DNA of 50,894 bases from Acidimicrobiales bacterium (GCA_035531755.1 DATKSK010000016.1:1-50894); one strand, 5' to 3'; positions 25,462 through 35,449 are shown, counted from the first letter of the stretch. Notes: generated from the sequence alone by a model not told the origin. Translations and numbers: made by a program.

Positions 25462-27066
25462 CTGGGTGGAGCAGGGCGGGACGTCGGGGCTGCAGGTGCC
25501 GGGGGCGGGGGCCGGGGCGATGGCCGAACCCGTCAGCTGCGGGTCGTGATGGTACTGCGGCCAGGCCCCGCTCCCGAGCGAGTGGTTGGACCCGTTCGTG
25601 ACCTTGTAGACGGCGATGAACCCCTGGGTGTTGTCGTTGTTCACGCCGCCGTAGGTGCCCGCCACCACGATGTCGTCCCCGACGCCCGAGGGGTCGGGCA
25701 CCACCAGCGGAGAGTTCTGCATGTTGAGGTTGGCGGCGTTCGTGTCGCCCCCGAAGTTGCCCGACGGGCTGTTCAGGTTGAGGCCCTGCGAGCTCACGAG
25801 GCCGCCGGTCCGCCCGTCGAGGATGTCGAAGCCGAGGCCCGAGGCCACGACCACGTCCTGGTAGCCCTCTCCGAAGTCGGCCGTGGCCACGCCGCCCGCG
25901 ATGGTGTTGGTGTTGGTGGTCTGCCCGGGCGGCAGCGGCAGCTGCACGGCCCACAGCTGGTTGCCGTTGGGGTCGACGGCGAACACGAGGCCGCCGATCG
26001 TCTGGCCGTCCGCCGTCCACGTCGGCTCCACCACGTCGAGCCGGCCGTTGCCCTGGAGGTCGGCGAGCGCCGGCGTCGCCCGCGTGTAGCCGCCGAGGTG
26101 GCGCTCCCAGCGCAGCGCGCCCGTGGCGGCGTCGACGGCCGTCAGCCCGTCACCGTCGCTGCCGCCCCAGTACCGCCCGTGCCCGTAGACGGCGACGGGC
26201 CCCGAGCCGTCCAGGTTGCCCACGACCGGCGACGACGTCACCACCTCGTTGCTGGCGTCGGTCCACACCGTGCCGCCGCGCGCGCTCATCAGCCGCGAGG
26301 CGCCGCCATTCCAGTTGTCGAGCGCGCCCGGCCCCGCCGTGGAGTCGCTCGACGCCACGATCTGCTGGGAGTTGTCGACGTTGGCGATGGCGGCGGTGGC
26401 GAAGGTGGTGTCGGCCGTCTTCTGCGGCCACCCCGGGATGGTCCCGCCGGTTGCGGGGTCGAGGGAGTACAGGCTCAGGCTCACGCCCCCCACGACGATG
26501 CGGGCCTGACCGGTGCCCGTGTCACCGATGGCCGGCGACGCCGGCACGGCGGGGTCGCCGCCGAGCGTGCCGTAGACATCGGGCAGCGTGCGGGCCCACT
26601 GGGTGTTGCCGCCGGGCCCGTACTCGATGACCGACCCGTGACCGGCGTTGCGCGCCGCGGGGTTCATGCCCCCCACGTCGCCGGTGCTGACCACGACGTC
26701 GTCGAGGCCTCCCCCGACCGGCAGCACGGCCGGTGTGGAGTCCACCGCGTTGCCGTTGCACTGCTGCGGCCAGCCCGGCGTCGTGCTCCCGTCGGACAGG
26801 TGGACGGCGTAGACGCAGCCGTTGACGCGCGATCCCACCACGATCGACTGGCCTCCCCCGTCGAGCGTGGCGAGGTTGGGCGACGACAGATCGATCTGGG
26901 AGTTGGGGCCGAGCATGTCGGCCCACTTCAGGCTCACGCTCAGGCCCGTCCGGGGGGCGGCCGCCTCGACGGTTCCGGGCAGGGCGATCCCCGCTCCCAC
27001 CGTCATCGCGATCGTGGCCAGAGCCGCCGCCACCCTGAGGTGCCGACGCGACCGCGCCAGAGCCAT
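24964..27066 (-). CDS. Secreted beta-propeller protein with four GYW repeats
   Basis: 700 residues. A signal peptide (basic MALARSRRHLR, hydrophobic core, cleavage near VEAAA) is followed by a long FG-GAP/PQQ-like propeller region: SSPVVGNLDGSG, ALADLQGNGRLDVVEPTW, TADFGEGYQDVVVASG. The last 165 or so residues are four 42-residue repeats of the form GYWxVASDGGvFaFGDAxFxGSMGGxxLxxPVVGIA. GGAGGAGGT sits 4 bases before ATG 27066. It is probably an exported surface or extracellular protein. No catalytic motif is seen. Confidence 0.82.
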   Translation of the reverse strand: MALARSRRHLRVAAALATIAMTVGAGIALPGTVEAAAPRTGLSVSLKWADMLGPNSQIDLSSPNLATLDGGGQSIVVGSRVNGCVYAVHLSDGSTTPGWPQQCNGNAVDSTPAVLPVGGGLDDVVVSTGDVGGMNPAARNAGHGSVIEYGPGGNTQWARTLPDVYGTLGGDPAVPASPAIGDTGTGQARIVVGGVSLSLYSLDPATGGTIPGWPQKTADTTFATAAIANVDNSQQIVASSDSTAGPGALDNWNGGASRLMSARGGTVWTDASNEVVTSSPVVGNLDGSGPVAVYGHGRYWGGSDGDGLTAVDAATGALRWERHLGGYTRATPALADLQGNGRLDVVEPTWTADGQTIGGLVFAVDPNGNQLWAVQLPLPPGQTTNTNTIAGGVATADFGEGYQDVVVASGLGFDILDGRTGGLVSSQGLNLNSPSGNFGGDTNAANLNMQNSPLVVPDPSGVGDDIVVAGTYGGVNNDNTQGFIAVYKVTNGSNHSLGSGAWPQYHHDPQLTGSAIAPAPAPGTCSPDVPPCSTQGYWMTATDGGLFAYGNAPFFGSMGGRALSRPVVGIAPTSDHGGYWEVASDGGVFAFGDAAFHGSMGGTRLNQPVVGIATTPAGGGYWEVASDGGLFAFGDAGFFGSMGGSHLNQPVVGISPTTTGRGYWMVASDGGVFNFGDAFFRGSAGNLALNAPVTGVAANS

Positions 27067-27215
27067 GCTGACCTCCTCCGTCACCGACGTCCCGGCGCGG
27101 AACCGCTTCCTGGTCATGTGTCGGCACGAAAGGCCCACAACCTGAGCGCCCGGCCACGTGCCCGCGGGACGAGCGGCGGTCCGGCGGGACGGCCGTGGCG
27201 GCGGGCCCGCTCCCG

Positions 27216-28946
27216 CTACCTGCCGATGTGGACGAAGCGGACCAGCTCCATGTTCTCGTAGGTGATCCACGAGTCGGTGACCTGGCGGTAGGGGAACATC
27301 TCGTGGGCGCCCAGGGACCGGTCGGCGAGGAGGTCGGTCTCGAGGGTCTCGCACTTCGTCCCGAACGTCTGGTACCCCGGGGCCCACACCAGCCAGATCT
27401 GGTGGACGGGGGCACTCAGCTGCTCGAGGCGCGCCGCGAAGGTGCCGGAGTGCCCGGCGCGCGAGGCGGCCGAGTAGTCGACCCAGTTCACGAAGGCCGG
27501 CCCCGTGCCGCGCGGGAAGGTGATCTCGCGGTACCTCCCGGCGGGCAGGAGGCGGTGGACGGCGGGGCCGAGCTGGTCGGGGCAGTACGCCACGACGTCG
27601 CCGGGGCGGCCCAGCCGGGCGAGCGTGGCAGCCACCTCCCCCGCCTGGGTCCGGCTCGTCCAGATGTTGGGCACGCTCCCCGCCACCCCGAAGGCCACTG
27701 CGGCCACCAGGACGCCGGCGCGGATCCGGCGGTCGCCGAAGGTGGCCAGGCCCAGGGCCACCAGCAGGACGAGCGGGACGAACACGACCGACGCGTACCT
27801 CGCCTGGAACGCGCTGCGGCTGGCGTAGCCGCCGACGATGGCGACGGCGAGCGTGCCACCCAGCACGAGCGCCAGGGCCCGGCTGCGCGGGCGGGTGCGC
27901 AGGTCGAGGTCGACGTGGACGGCGCCGCGGGCCACGCCGAACAACCCCAGGCCGGCGAGGGCGAAGTAGACGAGGGCGAGCGCACGGCCCTGGCTGGTGG
28001 CCCCGCCCGCGAACGACGCGACGGCGTTGACCATGGCGGCGAAGTTCGCGGGCTTGGCCCACGGGGTCCCGGTGTGGTGCGCCTGGTACAGGAAGGTCGG
28101 CACCCACGGCACGAACGCCAGGCACCCGACGACGACGGCGGCGAGAGCGGCGCGCGCGCCGCGGCGACGGTCGTCGGGGCCCCGCCATGCCTGCCACGCC
28201 AGCCACAGGGCCGTCACGCCCACCAGGTAGAGCGCCCAGTAGTGCGCGTAGAGCAGCGACGCCGTCAGGACCGCGAGGGCGAGGACGTTGGCCGCGGTGC
28301 GCCGGCGCAGGATCTGCTGCAGCGCCACCACGCCCGCGGCGGAGAGGAAGCCCACGAGCGCGTACATCCGGTTCTCGGTGGCGTACCGGACGGCGAAGGG
28401 GGACGTCGCCACGATGACCAGGGCGCCGGCGGCCACCGTCCGGCCGCCGAGGCGACGCCCGGCCACCCACATGAACGGCAGGGTGGCGCAGCTGAGCAGG
28501 CCGGACAGCGATCGCACGGCGGTGTCGGAGGTCCCGAACGCACCCGTCCAGAAGTGGAGCAGGACGTAGTACAGCGGGGGGGCGCCGTCGCGGCGCAGGG
28601 CACCGTGGATCTGCCCGAGGGGGAGCCGCGCGATGTTGAGGGTGAGCGCCTCGTCGAGCCACATGTCCGACCGCGCCACGAAGCGCAAGGCCACCCCGAG
28701 GGCGATGACCGCCACGGCGCCGACCACCATGACCCCGAACAACGCCGGGTGCAGCCCGTCCGTGGCGTCGGGCGCGGGCCCGTCGAGCACCGCCGCGGGC
28801 CCGTCGGGCACGACGACCGGGGAGCCGTCGGGCACCTCCGGGAAGGCGTCGGCGTCCGGGGCGTCGGCGGGTGCGACGCCGGGTGCGACGCCGGGTGCGA
28901 CGCCGGGCCCCGCCGGCGGCGCCTGCACCCCGTCCATCCACGGCAT
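27216..28946 (-). CDS. GT-C family membrane glycosyltransferase (PMT/ArnT-like)
   Basis: 576 residues, about 10-12 membrane helices. The first luminal loop holds SDMWLDEALTLN with the Asp-Glu pair, and further on RRDGAPPLYYVLLHFWTGAFG, both typical of family 39-like (GT-C) transferases that use polyprenyl-phosphate sugars. A C-terminal soluble domain of about 150 residues follows. Residues about 12-28 contain a tandem PGVA repeat. It is likely to glycosylate an envelope protein or polymer. ATG 28946 has no ribosome-binding site. Confidence 0.82.
   Translation of the reverse strand: MPWMDGVQAPPAGPGVAPGVAPGVAPADAPDADAFPEVPDGSPVVVPDGPAAVLDGPAPDATDGLHPALFGVMVVGAVAVIALGVALRFVARSDMWLDEALTLNIARLPLGQIHGALRRDGAPPLYYVLLHFWTGAFGTSDTAVRSLSGLLSCATLPFMWVAGRRLGGRTVAAGALVIVATSPFAVRYATENRMYALVGFLSAAGVVALQQILRRRTAANVLALAVLTASLLYAHYWALYLVGVTALWLAWQAWRGPDDRRRGARAALAAVVVGCLAFVPWVPTFLYQAHHTGTPWAKPANFAAMVNAVASFAGGATSQGRALALVYFALAGLGLFGVARGAVHVDLDLRTRPRSRALALVLGGTLAVAIVGGYASRSAFQARYASVVFVPLVLLVALGLATFGDRRIRAGVLVAAVAFGVAGSVPNIWTSRTQAGEVAATLARLGRPGDVVAYCPDQLGPAVHRLLPAGRYREITFPRGTGPAFVNWVDYSAASRAGHSGTFAARLEQLSAPVHQIWLVWAPGYQTFGTKCETLETDLLADRSLGAHEMFPYRQVTDSWITYENMELVRFVHIGR
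28869..28908 (-). repeat. 12-bp tandem repeat in the glycosyltransferase N terminus
   Basis: Three copies of gggtgcgacgcc with a partial fourth encode PGVA-type repeats in the cytoplasmic N-terminal tail, outside the conserved domain. Confidence 0.8.
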
Positions 28947-29076
28947 GGTAACGAAACGACGGACCGGTTCCGTGGCACGGCCCCAGCATCAGCCGGGCCG
29001 CCTGCGACCCTCCGCCCCGACGGGAGGCGCCACCGGACCGGCGGTGGGCCGTTCGCAGCGACCGGGCCGACGGCGC

Positions 29077-29096
29077 GCCGGCCGACGGAGGCCGGC
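29077..29096 (-). terminator. Terminator-like hairpin after hemL
   Basis: GCCGGCC (29077-29083) pairs with GGCCGGC (29090-29096) around a 6-base loop, immediately after the hemL stop at 29097. It lacks a U-tract. Its position at the end of the heme operon supports a terminator role. Confidence 0.45.
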
Positions 29097-30392
29097 TCAG
29101 CCGGCCGTCGGGACGGCGGCCGCCGACGCCGCCGCGCCGGCCGCCGCCTCGACCACGGCGTCGATGTCGGCGTCGGTGTGCGCCAGGCCCGGGAACATCA
29201 CCTCGTAGGGACCGGGCGCCAGGGCCACACCCCGCTCGAGCATGGCCGAGAAGAACGGGGCGTACCCGCCCCCCGCCACCGATGCCCGGGCCGACTCGTA
29301 GTCGGTGACGGGGGCGTCGCCGAAGAAGAGCCCGACCAGCGGCCCCACGACCGGCACCTGCACGGCCACGCCCGCACCGGCGATGGCGCCCTCGAGACCG
29401 GAGGCCAGGCGACCGGCGCGGGCACACAGGTCGTCGTAGTCCGCAGCCGTGACGGCCCCCAGCACGGCGAGCCCGGCGGCGGTGGCGAGCGGGTTCCCCG
29501 ACAGCGTGCCCGCCTGGTACACGGGACCGCCCGGCGCCAGCACGGCGAGCACGTCGCGCCGTCCGCCGAACGCCCCGAGGGGCAGCCCGCCGCCCATGAC
29601 CTTGCCGAAGCACCACAGGTCGGGCGTCACCCCCGACAGCGCCGACGCCCCGCCGGGGCCCAGGCGGAACCCGGTGATGACCTCGTCGAACACGAGCAGG
29701 GCACCGGCGTCGTCACACGCCGTGCGCAGCGCCTGCAGGAAGCCGGGGGCGGGCCCGACCAGGCCCATGTTGGCGGCGACCGGCTCGACGATCACGCACG
29801 CCACGCGCTCGTCGAGCTCGGGGACCCTGTTGTAGGGCACGACCACGGTGTCGGCCACGGCCGACGACGGGACACCGGCGGAGCCGGGCAGGCCCAGCGT
29901 GGCCACCCCGCTGCCCCCGCCGGCCAGCAGCGTGTCGGCGTGGCCGTGGTAGCACCCGTCGAACTTCACGACCCGGTCGCGTCCGGTGAATCCCCGCGCC
30001 ACGCGCACCGCGCTCATGGCCGCCTCGGTCCCCGACGACACCATGCGCACCTGGTCGCACCCGGGCACGCGGCCGCAGACGGCCTCGGCCAGCAGTACCT
30101 CGCCCGGGGTGGGCGCGCCGAAGCTCGTGCCGAGCGCTGCGGCGCGCGCCACGGCCTCGGTGACCACCGGGTGGGCGTGACCGAGCAGGACGGCGCCGTA
30201 GGACTGGACCATGTCGACGTAGCGCCGGCCCTCGACGTCCCAGACGTGGGCGCCCTGGCCACGCACCACCGTGTAGGGCACGCCACCGACCGCCGCGAAC
30301 GACCGGACCGGCGAATCGACGCCGCCCGGGATCACGTGTCGGGCGCGCTCGAACCACCCCGCGTTGGTGGGCGGCCCCGACGGGTCAGCCAT
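29097..30392 (-). CDS. hemL: Glutamate-1-semialdehyde 2,1-aminomutase
   Basis: 431 residues. It converts glutamate-1-semialdehyde to 5-aminolevulinate, the second step of the C5 route. The PLP lysine is in CFGKVMGGGLPLGAFGG. Other family motifs are PGGVDSPVRSF, SYGAVLLGHAHP, SSGTEAAMSAVRVARG, KFDGCYHGHADTLL and GTLSGNPLA. ATG 30392 overlaps the hemB end by 8 bases. It is the last gene of the heme operon. Confidence 0.95.
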   Translation of the reverse strand: MADPSGPPTNAGWFERARHVIPGGVDSPVRSFAAVGGVPYTVVRGQGAHVWDVEGRRYVDMVQSYGAVLLGHAHPVVTEAVARAAALGTSFGAPTPGEVLLAEAVCGRVPGCDQVRMVSSGTEAAMSAVRVARGFTGRDRVVKFDGCYHGHADTLLAGGGSGVATLGLPGSAGVPSSAVADTVVVPYNRVPELDERVACVIVEPVAANMGLVGPAPGFLQALRTACDDAGALLVFDEVITGFRLGPGGASALSGVTPDLWCFGKVMGGGLPLGAFGGRRDVLAVLAPGGPVYQAGTLSGNPLATAAGLAVLGAVTAADYDDLCARAGRLASGLEGAIAGAGVAVQVPVVGPLVGLFFGDAPVTDYESARASVAGGGYAPFFSAMLERGVALAPGPYEVMFPGLAHTDADIDAVVEAAAGAAASAAAVPTAG

Positions 30393-31392
30393 GCAGGGCC
30401 TCGGCGACCTCACCGGCGAAGTACGTCAGGATCATGCCCGCCCCGGCGCGCTTCAGCGCGGTGAGGTGCTCGAGCGCCACGGCGTCGCCGTCGATCCAGC
30501 CCCGCTCGGCGGCCGCCTTCACCATGGAGTACTCGCCGCTCACGTGGTAGGCGGCGACGGGCACGTCCACGCGCGCCGCCACCGCCGCGATCACGTCGAG
30601 GTACGCCATGGCCGGCTTGACCATGACGATGTCGGCGCCCTCGGCCACGTCCAGCGCGACCTCGGCGAGCGCCTCGCGGCCGTTGCGGAAGTCCTGCTGG
30701 TAGCCGCGTCGGTCCCCCCCGCCGGCGATGCTCACGTCGACGGCGTCGCGGAACGGCCCGTACAGCGCCGACGCGAACTTGGCCGCGTAGGCGAGCACCG
30801 CCACCTCGGCGCGCCCCGCCTCGTCGAGCGCGGCGCGGATGGCGGCGACCTGGCCGTCCATCATGCCGCTCGGCGCCACCACGTCGGCGCCCGCGGCGGC
30901 CTGCGCCCGGGCCACGCGTCGGTAGCGCTCGAGGGTGGCGTCGTTGTCGACGCTGCCGTCGGCGGCGAGGACGCCGCAGTGCCCGTGGTCGGTGTACTCG
31001 TCCAGGCACAGGTCGGCGATGAGCACCATGGTGTCGCCGAGCGAGCTGCGCAGCTCCGCCAGCGCCACCTGCACGACGCCGTCGGTGTCCCAGGCACCGG
31101 ACCCTTCCGCGTCCTTGGCCGACGGGATGCCGAACAGGACGATCCCGGGGATCCCGAGCGACGCCAGCCGCTTCGCCTCGCGCACCAGCGACGCCGGGGA
31201 GTGCTGCACATGACCCGGCATCGACGCGATGGGCACCGGCTCGGCGACGCCGGCCCGCACGAAGAGCGGGGCGATGAGGTCGTCGACCCCCACGGTCGTC
31301 TCGGCCACCAGCCGGCGCATGGCGGGCGTGCGCCGGAGGCGGCGCATCCGGCGCACCGGGAATGCTGCAGGCCGCATCGGCCTCGGTGACAT
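30385..31392 (-). CDS. hemB: Delta-aminolevulinic acid dehydratase (porphobilinogen synthase)
   Basis: 335 residues. It condenses two 5-aminolevulinate molecules to porphobilinogen. Schiff-base lysines are in AYAAKFASALYGPFR and MVKPAMAYLD. The metal site reads DLCLDEYTDHGHCG, in which Asp replaces the middle Cys of the classical zinc triad. RLRRTPAMRRLVAET at the N terminus is typical. GTGGAGGG precedes ATG 31392; the gap to the upstream gene is 20 bases. Confidence 0.95.
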   Translation of the reverse strand: MSPRPMRPAAFPVRRMRRLRRTPAMRRLVAETTVGVDDLIAPLFVRAGVAEPVPIASMPGHVQHSPASLVREAKRLASLGIPGIVLFGIPSAKDAEGSGAWDTDGVVQVALAELRSSLGDTMVLIADLCLDEYTDHGHCGVLAADGSVDNDATLERYRRVARAQAAAGADVVAPSGMMDGQVAAIRAALDEAGRAEVAVLAYAAKFASALYGPFRDAVDVSIAGGGDRRGYQQDFRNGREALAEVALDVAEGADIVMVKPAMAYLDVIAAVAARVDVPVAAYHVSGEYSMVKAAAERGWIDGDAVALEHLTALKRAGAGMILTYFAGEVAEALHG

Positions 31393-31412
31393 GCCCTCCA
31401 CGGTGCGCGAGC

Positions 31413-32960
31413 CTACGTGGACGGCGGCGTGTCGACCCCCCGCGGCGCCCCGCCCCCGCCGACGTGCGCCGACAACGCGGCGACCAGTCCGGCGGCACTG
31501 TGGTCGGCGGCCACCACGTCGACGGTGAACCCCTCCCCCCGGGCCGCCTCGGCCGTCACGGGCCCGATGCAGGCCACCACCGCCGGCCGGGGCCGGCCGG
31601 CGGCCAGCGCGGCGTACGCCGTCACCGTGGACGGGGAGGTGAACGTGATGGCGTGCGCCGCCGAGGCGGCGTCGAGGGCATCGTCGGTGGCGCCGTCGGC
31701 GGCGGTGGCGGGGACGGTGCGGTACGCCTCGACCTCGATGACGTCCCACCCCTTCTCCCGGAGCCCGGCCGCCACCACCGGGCGGGCCTCCACCGCCCGA
31801 GGGAAGAGGACCGTGCCCGAGGCCGGGCCCGAGGCCGTGCCCGCGCCCGGGGGCGCGGCTGCGGGCATGGCGGCCACGAGCCCTTCGGCCGTCTCGACCT
31901 CGGGCACGAGGTCCGCGACCAGGTGGCGGGCGGCCAGCGCCCGCGCCGTCACGGCCCCCACGACGGCCAGCCGGGCCTGCCCGAGCGACCGCCCGTCACG
32001 CAGCAGCGGCACGAACCGCTCGACAGCGTTGGCCGACGTGAACACGACCCAGTCGAACGACGCGACGCGGGCCGCGGCGGCGCGCAACGCCTCGCCGCCG
32101 TCGGGGGGGTCGACGATGGCGACCACCGGGAGCGCCACCACCGTGGCCCCGGCGCCCGCCAGGGCGGCCTCGAGCACCGCCGCCTGGGCCGGGGCCCGGG
32201 TCACGACCACGCGCATCCCCGCCAGGGGGCCACCGCCGGGGCCGGCACGGGGCGGGCGGAGGTCGAGGGCGGCAACGGGCCCGATGACGATCGCGCACGG
32301 CGGCCCGAGCGCCACGTCGGCGAGGCCCGCCAGGGTCGTGCGCACGCTGGACTGTGCCGGGGTGGTGCCGCCGTGCACCACGAGCACGGGGGTGTCGCCG
32401 CTGCGCCCGCCGGCGACGAGGCGCCGGGCGATCTCGCCGCGGGCCGCCATGCCCATCAGGACCACGATCGTGCCGCCCACACGGGCGAGCGACTCCCAGT
32501 CCACCGCCCCGGGGGCGTCGGGCGGGCCGACGTGCCCGGTGACCACCGTGACCGACGACGACAGTCCCCGGTGCGTCACCGGTGTGCCCGCCGCCGCCGG
32601 CGCGGCGAAGGCGGAGGTGACGCCGGGCACGACCTCGAACGCGATGCCCTCGGCCAGCAGCGCTTCGGCTTCCTCCCCGCCGCGCCCGAAGACGAAGGGG
32701 TCCCCGCCCTTCAGGCGGACGACGGTCCTGCCCCGGCGGGCATGCTCCAGGACGAGGGCGGTCACGTCGTCCTGGTGGCCCTGCTCACCGGGACGCTTGC
32801 CGACGTCGACGCGCCGTGCGGCCGCGGGCGCCAGGTCGAGCAGGGCCGGGGCGACGAGCCGGTCGAAGAGGACCACGTCGGCGAGCGCCAGCACCTCGGC
32901 GCCCCGGCGGGTCAACAACCCCGGGTCGCCGGGCCCGGCCCCCACCAGGTAGACGGTCAC
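31413..32960 (-). CDS. cobA-hemD: Fused uroporphyrinogen-III C-methyltransferase / uroporphyrinogen-III synthase
   Basis: 515 residues from a GTG that overlaps the hemC stop (GTGA). Residues 1 to about 250 are SUMT: VYLVGAGPGDPGLLTRRG, VRLKGGDPFVFGRGGEEAEAL, PVTHRG and the SAM-binding VVLMGMA. Residues about 265-515 are HemD: GMRVVVTRAPAQAAVLEAAL, DWVVFTSANAVERF and ITFTSPSTVTAYA. The fusion both closes the tetrapyrrole ring and methylates part of the product towards siroheme or corrinoids. This bifunctional form is common in actinobacterial heme operons. Confidence 0.93.
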   Translation of the reverse strand: MTVYLVGAGPGDPGLLTRRGAEVLALADVVLFDRLVAPALLDLAPAAARRVDVGKRPGEQGHQDDVTALVLEHARRGRTVVRLKGGDPFVFGRGGEEAEALLAEGIAFEVVPGVTSAFAAPAAAGTPVTHRGLSSSVTVVTGHVGPPDAPGAVDWESLARVGGTIVVLMGMAARGEIARRLVAGGRSGDTPVLVVHGGTTPAQSSVRTTLAGLADVALGPPCAIVIGPVAALDLRPPRAGPGGGPLAGMRVVVTRAPAQAAVLEAALAGAGATVVALPVVAIVDPPDGGEALRAAAARVASFDWVVFTSANAVERFVPLLRDGRSLGQARLAVVGAVTARALAARHLVADLVPEVETAEGLVAAMPAAAPPGAGTASGPASGTVLFPRAVEARPVVAAGLREKGWDVIEVEAYRTVPATAADGATDDALDAASAAHAITFTSPSTVTAYAALAAGRPRPAVVACIGPVTAEAARGEGFTVDVVAADHSAAGLVAALSAHVGGGGAPRGVDTPPST

Positions 32961-33919
32961 CGCCCCTCCGCCCCGACGCCCCCCTCGGTGCGCTGCGACC
33001 AGTCCTCGAGCGACGAGCCTCCACAGTCGTCGAGCAGCTCGAGCGCCAGTTGGCGGCCCAGCTTCTGGGGCGACTGCCCGGACAGGCGCCGCCGCACCAT
33101 GACCCCGCCGCCGCGGCTGGCCAGCATGCCCTCGACGACCATCTCCGCGCCCACGCCGCTGTGAACCGCCAGGGCCCCGAGCGGCAGCGTGCACCCGCCG
33201 CCCACGGCGGCCAGGAAGGCCCGCTCGGCGTCCACGTCGTCGTGCAGGGCGGGATCGTCCACGGCGCGCAGGAGCTCCAGCACGTGGTGGTCGTCCTCGC
33301 GGCACTCGACCGCCAGGGCGCCCTGCCCCACCTGCGGCAGCAGCGTGCCGGGATCGAGCACCTCGGCGACGTGCGACGCCAGGCCCAGGCGCTGCAGCGC
33401 CGCCAGCGCCAGCACGCCCGCGTCGACCTGGCGCGCCCGCTCGAGCCGGGTGGCCATGTTCCCCCGCAGGTCGCAGAAGGTCAGGTCGGGACGGAGCCAC
33501 GCCAGCTGGGCGCGGCGACGCACGGAACCGGTGGCCACGGTGGCTCCGGTCTTCAGGTCCTGGAGCGGTGACCCGACGAGGGCGTCGCGGGGATCGGCCC
33601 GCTCCGGCACGCACGCCAGGACCAACCCGAGCGGCGTGGCCGAGGGCAGGTCCTTGGCCGAGTGCACCGCCAGGTCGGCGCGACCGTCGAGCACCGCCGC
33701 CTGCACCTCCTTCACGAACGCGCCCTGGCCGCCGAGCTGGGCCACGGGGACGTCGGCCAGCGCGTCCCCCGTCGTCCGCACCACCAACGGTTCGCACCGC
33801 GGCGCCCCCGGCACGGCCGCCACCAGCGCCACGACGCGGCGCGCCTGCCACAGTGCCAGGGGCGACCCCCGGGTGGCCACGCGCAGGGCGCGCCGGCTCG
33901 CTCGACTGTTCGGGGTCAC
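32957..33919 (-). CDS. hemC: Porphobilinogen deaminase (hydroxymethylbilane synthase)
   Basis: 320 residues. It polymerises four porphobilinogens to hydroxymethylbilane. LRVATRGSPLALWQA, FVKEVQAAVLDGRADLAVHSAKDLP and GSVRRRAQL are hallmark segments. The dipyrromethane cofactor cysteine is in GGGCTLPLGALA. It starts at GTG 33919, 79 bases after hemA. I see no clear promoter in that gap. Confidence 0.95.
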   Translation of the reverse strand: MTPNSRASRRALRVATRGSPLALWQARRVVALVAAVPGAPRCEPLVVRTTGDALADVPVAQLGGQGAFVKEVQAAVLDGRADLAVHSAKDLPSATPLGLVLACVPERADPRDALVGSPLQDLKTGATVATGSVRRRAQLAWLRPDLTFCDLRGNMATRLERARQVDAGVLALAALQRLGLASHVAEVLDPGTLLPQVGQGALAVECREDDHHVLELLRAVDDPALHDDVDAERAFLAAVGGGCTLPLGALAVHSGVGAEMVVEGMLASRGGGVMVRRRLSGQSPQKLGRQLALELLDDCGGSSLEDWSQRTEGGVGAEGR

Positions 33920-33998
33920 GATGACGTGGGACCGGGGTCGGGTGCGGACGGCGTCGGTGGCTGTCGAGGTCCGGACGTGCGGGGACCGGGCGTGGCGC

Positions 33999-35276
33999 TC
34001 AGAGGTCGAACAGCGTGCGCAGCGCCTCGACCAGCCGCTCGCCGCGTGGGGTGCCCGCGGCGTCCTTCACGGCCACGGTCGGGTTGTGCAGCAGCTTGGC
34101 GAGCACGTCGCGCACGACGGCGCCCACCTCCTGCCACTGCCGGTCGTCGAGGTCGGCCAACCGGCCGCGATGGCGCTCGAGCTCGGCGAGGCGCAGCTCC
34201 TCCATGCGGCCCCGTAGCGCCGACACCACCGGGGCCGCGCCCCGCGCCCGCTCCTCGGCGCGGTAGCGCTCCACCTCCTGTCGCACGATCTCGCGGGCAC
34301 CCGACAGCTCCGCCCGTCGTCCGGCCAGGGCGCGCTCGGCGTGCTCGGTGAGGTCGTCCATGTCCAGCAGCTCGACACCGGGCACCTCGCGCACCGCGGG
34401 GTCGACGTTGCGCGGCACACTCAGGTCGACGACCACGAGCGGCGAGCGCCCCGGTGTGGCGGCGCGCGCCTCGCACGCCGGGGCCAGCACGTCGGGCCCG
34501 AGGACGGGCAGCGCGGCGCCGGTCGACACGAGGACCACGTCGGTGGCGGCCAACGCCTCGGGCAGCCCGGCGAGGCCGACCCCGGTGCCCCCGACGCGCG
34601 CGGCCAGGATCGAGGCGCGACGCGCCGTGCGATTCGCCACCACCACCTGGGCGAGGTCCCCGTGGCCCCCGAGCGCGTCGACCATGCCCTCGCCCATCTC
34701 CCCGGCCCCCACGACGAGCACGTGCCGCCCGGCCAGCGAGCCCCCGAGGCGCGAGGCGGCGAGCTCCACCGCCACATGGGAGAGCGATGTCGCGCCCTGG
34801 GCGATGGCGGTGGTCGTGCGCACATGGCGCCCGGCCTGCACGGCGTGGCGGAAGAGCCCCGACAGCACCGGCCCGCTGGCGCGCTCGGCGTCGGCGCGCT
34901 CGAGCGCCCGGCGCACCTGACCGAGGACCTCGGTCTCACCGAGCACGCTGGAGCGCAGCCCGGCCGCCACCTCGAAGAGATGCGTCGTCACGGCGTCGTC
35001 GAAGAGCACCGTCCAGTGGTCCTGCAGCGCGCCGAGGGGTGCGCCCGCCACCCCGGCGAGGTACTCCTGGAGGTCGGTGACCCCCTCGTGGAAGCGCTCC
35101 ACCACGGCGTACAGCTCCGTGCGCATGCACGTGGACAGGACCACCACCTCGGCCAGGTTGGCCCGGTCCCGCAGGCTCGCGACGGTCTTGCCGAGATCCT
35201 CCTCGGGGATGGTCACACGCTCGAGCACGTCGAGCGGGACCTGGTGCTGCTCGAGTCCAACGACGATGACGGACAA
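33999..35276 (-). CDS. hemA: Glutamyl-tRNA reductase
   Basis: 425 residues. It reduces glutamyl-tRNA(Glu) to glutamate-1-semialdehyde, committing carbon to the C5 heme pathway. The catalytic cysteine is in LSTCMRTELYAV. SSVLGETEVLGQVRRALERA, the NADPH fold VLVVGAGEMGEGMV and a C-terminal dimerisation helix (EELRLAELERHRGRL) are present. The only credible start is TTG 35276; an AGGAG lies 13 bases before it, rather far. It follows rex after a 173-base gap. Confidence 0.94.
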   Translation of the reverse strand: MSVIVVGLEQHQVPLDVLERVTIPEEDLGKTVASLRDRANLAEVVVLSTCMRTELYAVVERFHEGVTDLQEYLAGVAGAPLGALQDHWTVLFDDAVTTHLFEVAAGLRSSVLGETEVLGQVRRALERADAERASGPVLSGLFRHAVQAGRHVRTTTAIAQGATSLSHVAVELAASRLGGSLAGRHVLVVGAGEMGEGMVDALGGHGDLAQVVVANRTARRASILAARVGGTGVGLAGLPEALAATDVVLVSTGAALPVLGPDVLAPACEARAATPGRSPLVVVDLSVPRNVDPAVREVPGVELLDMDDLTEHAERALAGRRAELSGAREIVRQEVERYRAEERARGAAPVVSALRGRMEELRLAELERHRGRLADLDDRQWQEVGAVVRDVLAKLLHNPTVAVKDAAGTPRGERLVEALRTLFDL

Positions 35277-35449
35277 GCGTCTCGCAGAGCTCCTTGCACG
35301 TGTCGACGGTCCGCGACGGGCCGGCCGGCCCGATGTCTGCCCGGCTCCCTCCTACCAGGATGCCGGGCGGCGGGGCCCCGTGCCAGACCGGGGGGCCCGG
35401 TGGGGGCCGGGTCCCAGGTCGGAGGCGGTGGGGCGCGGGCGGCGGGAGC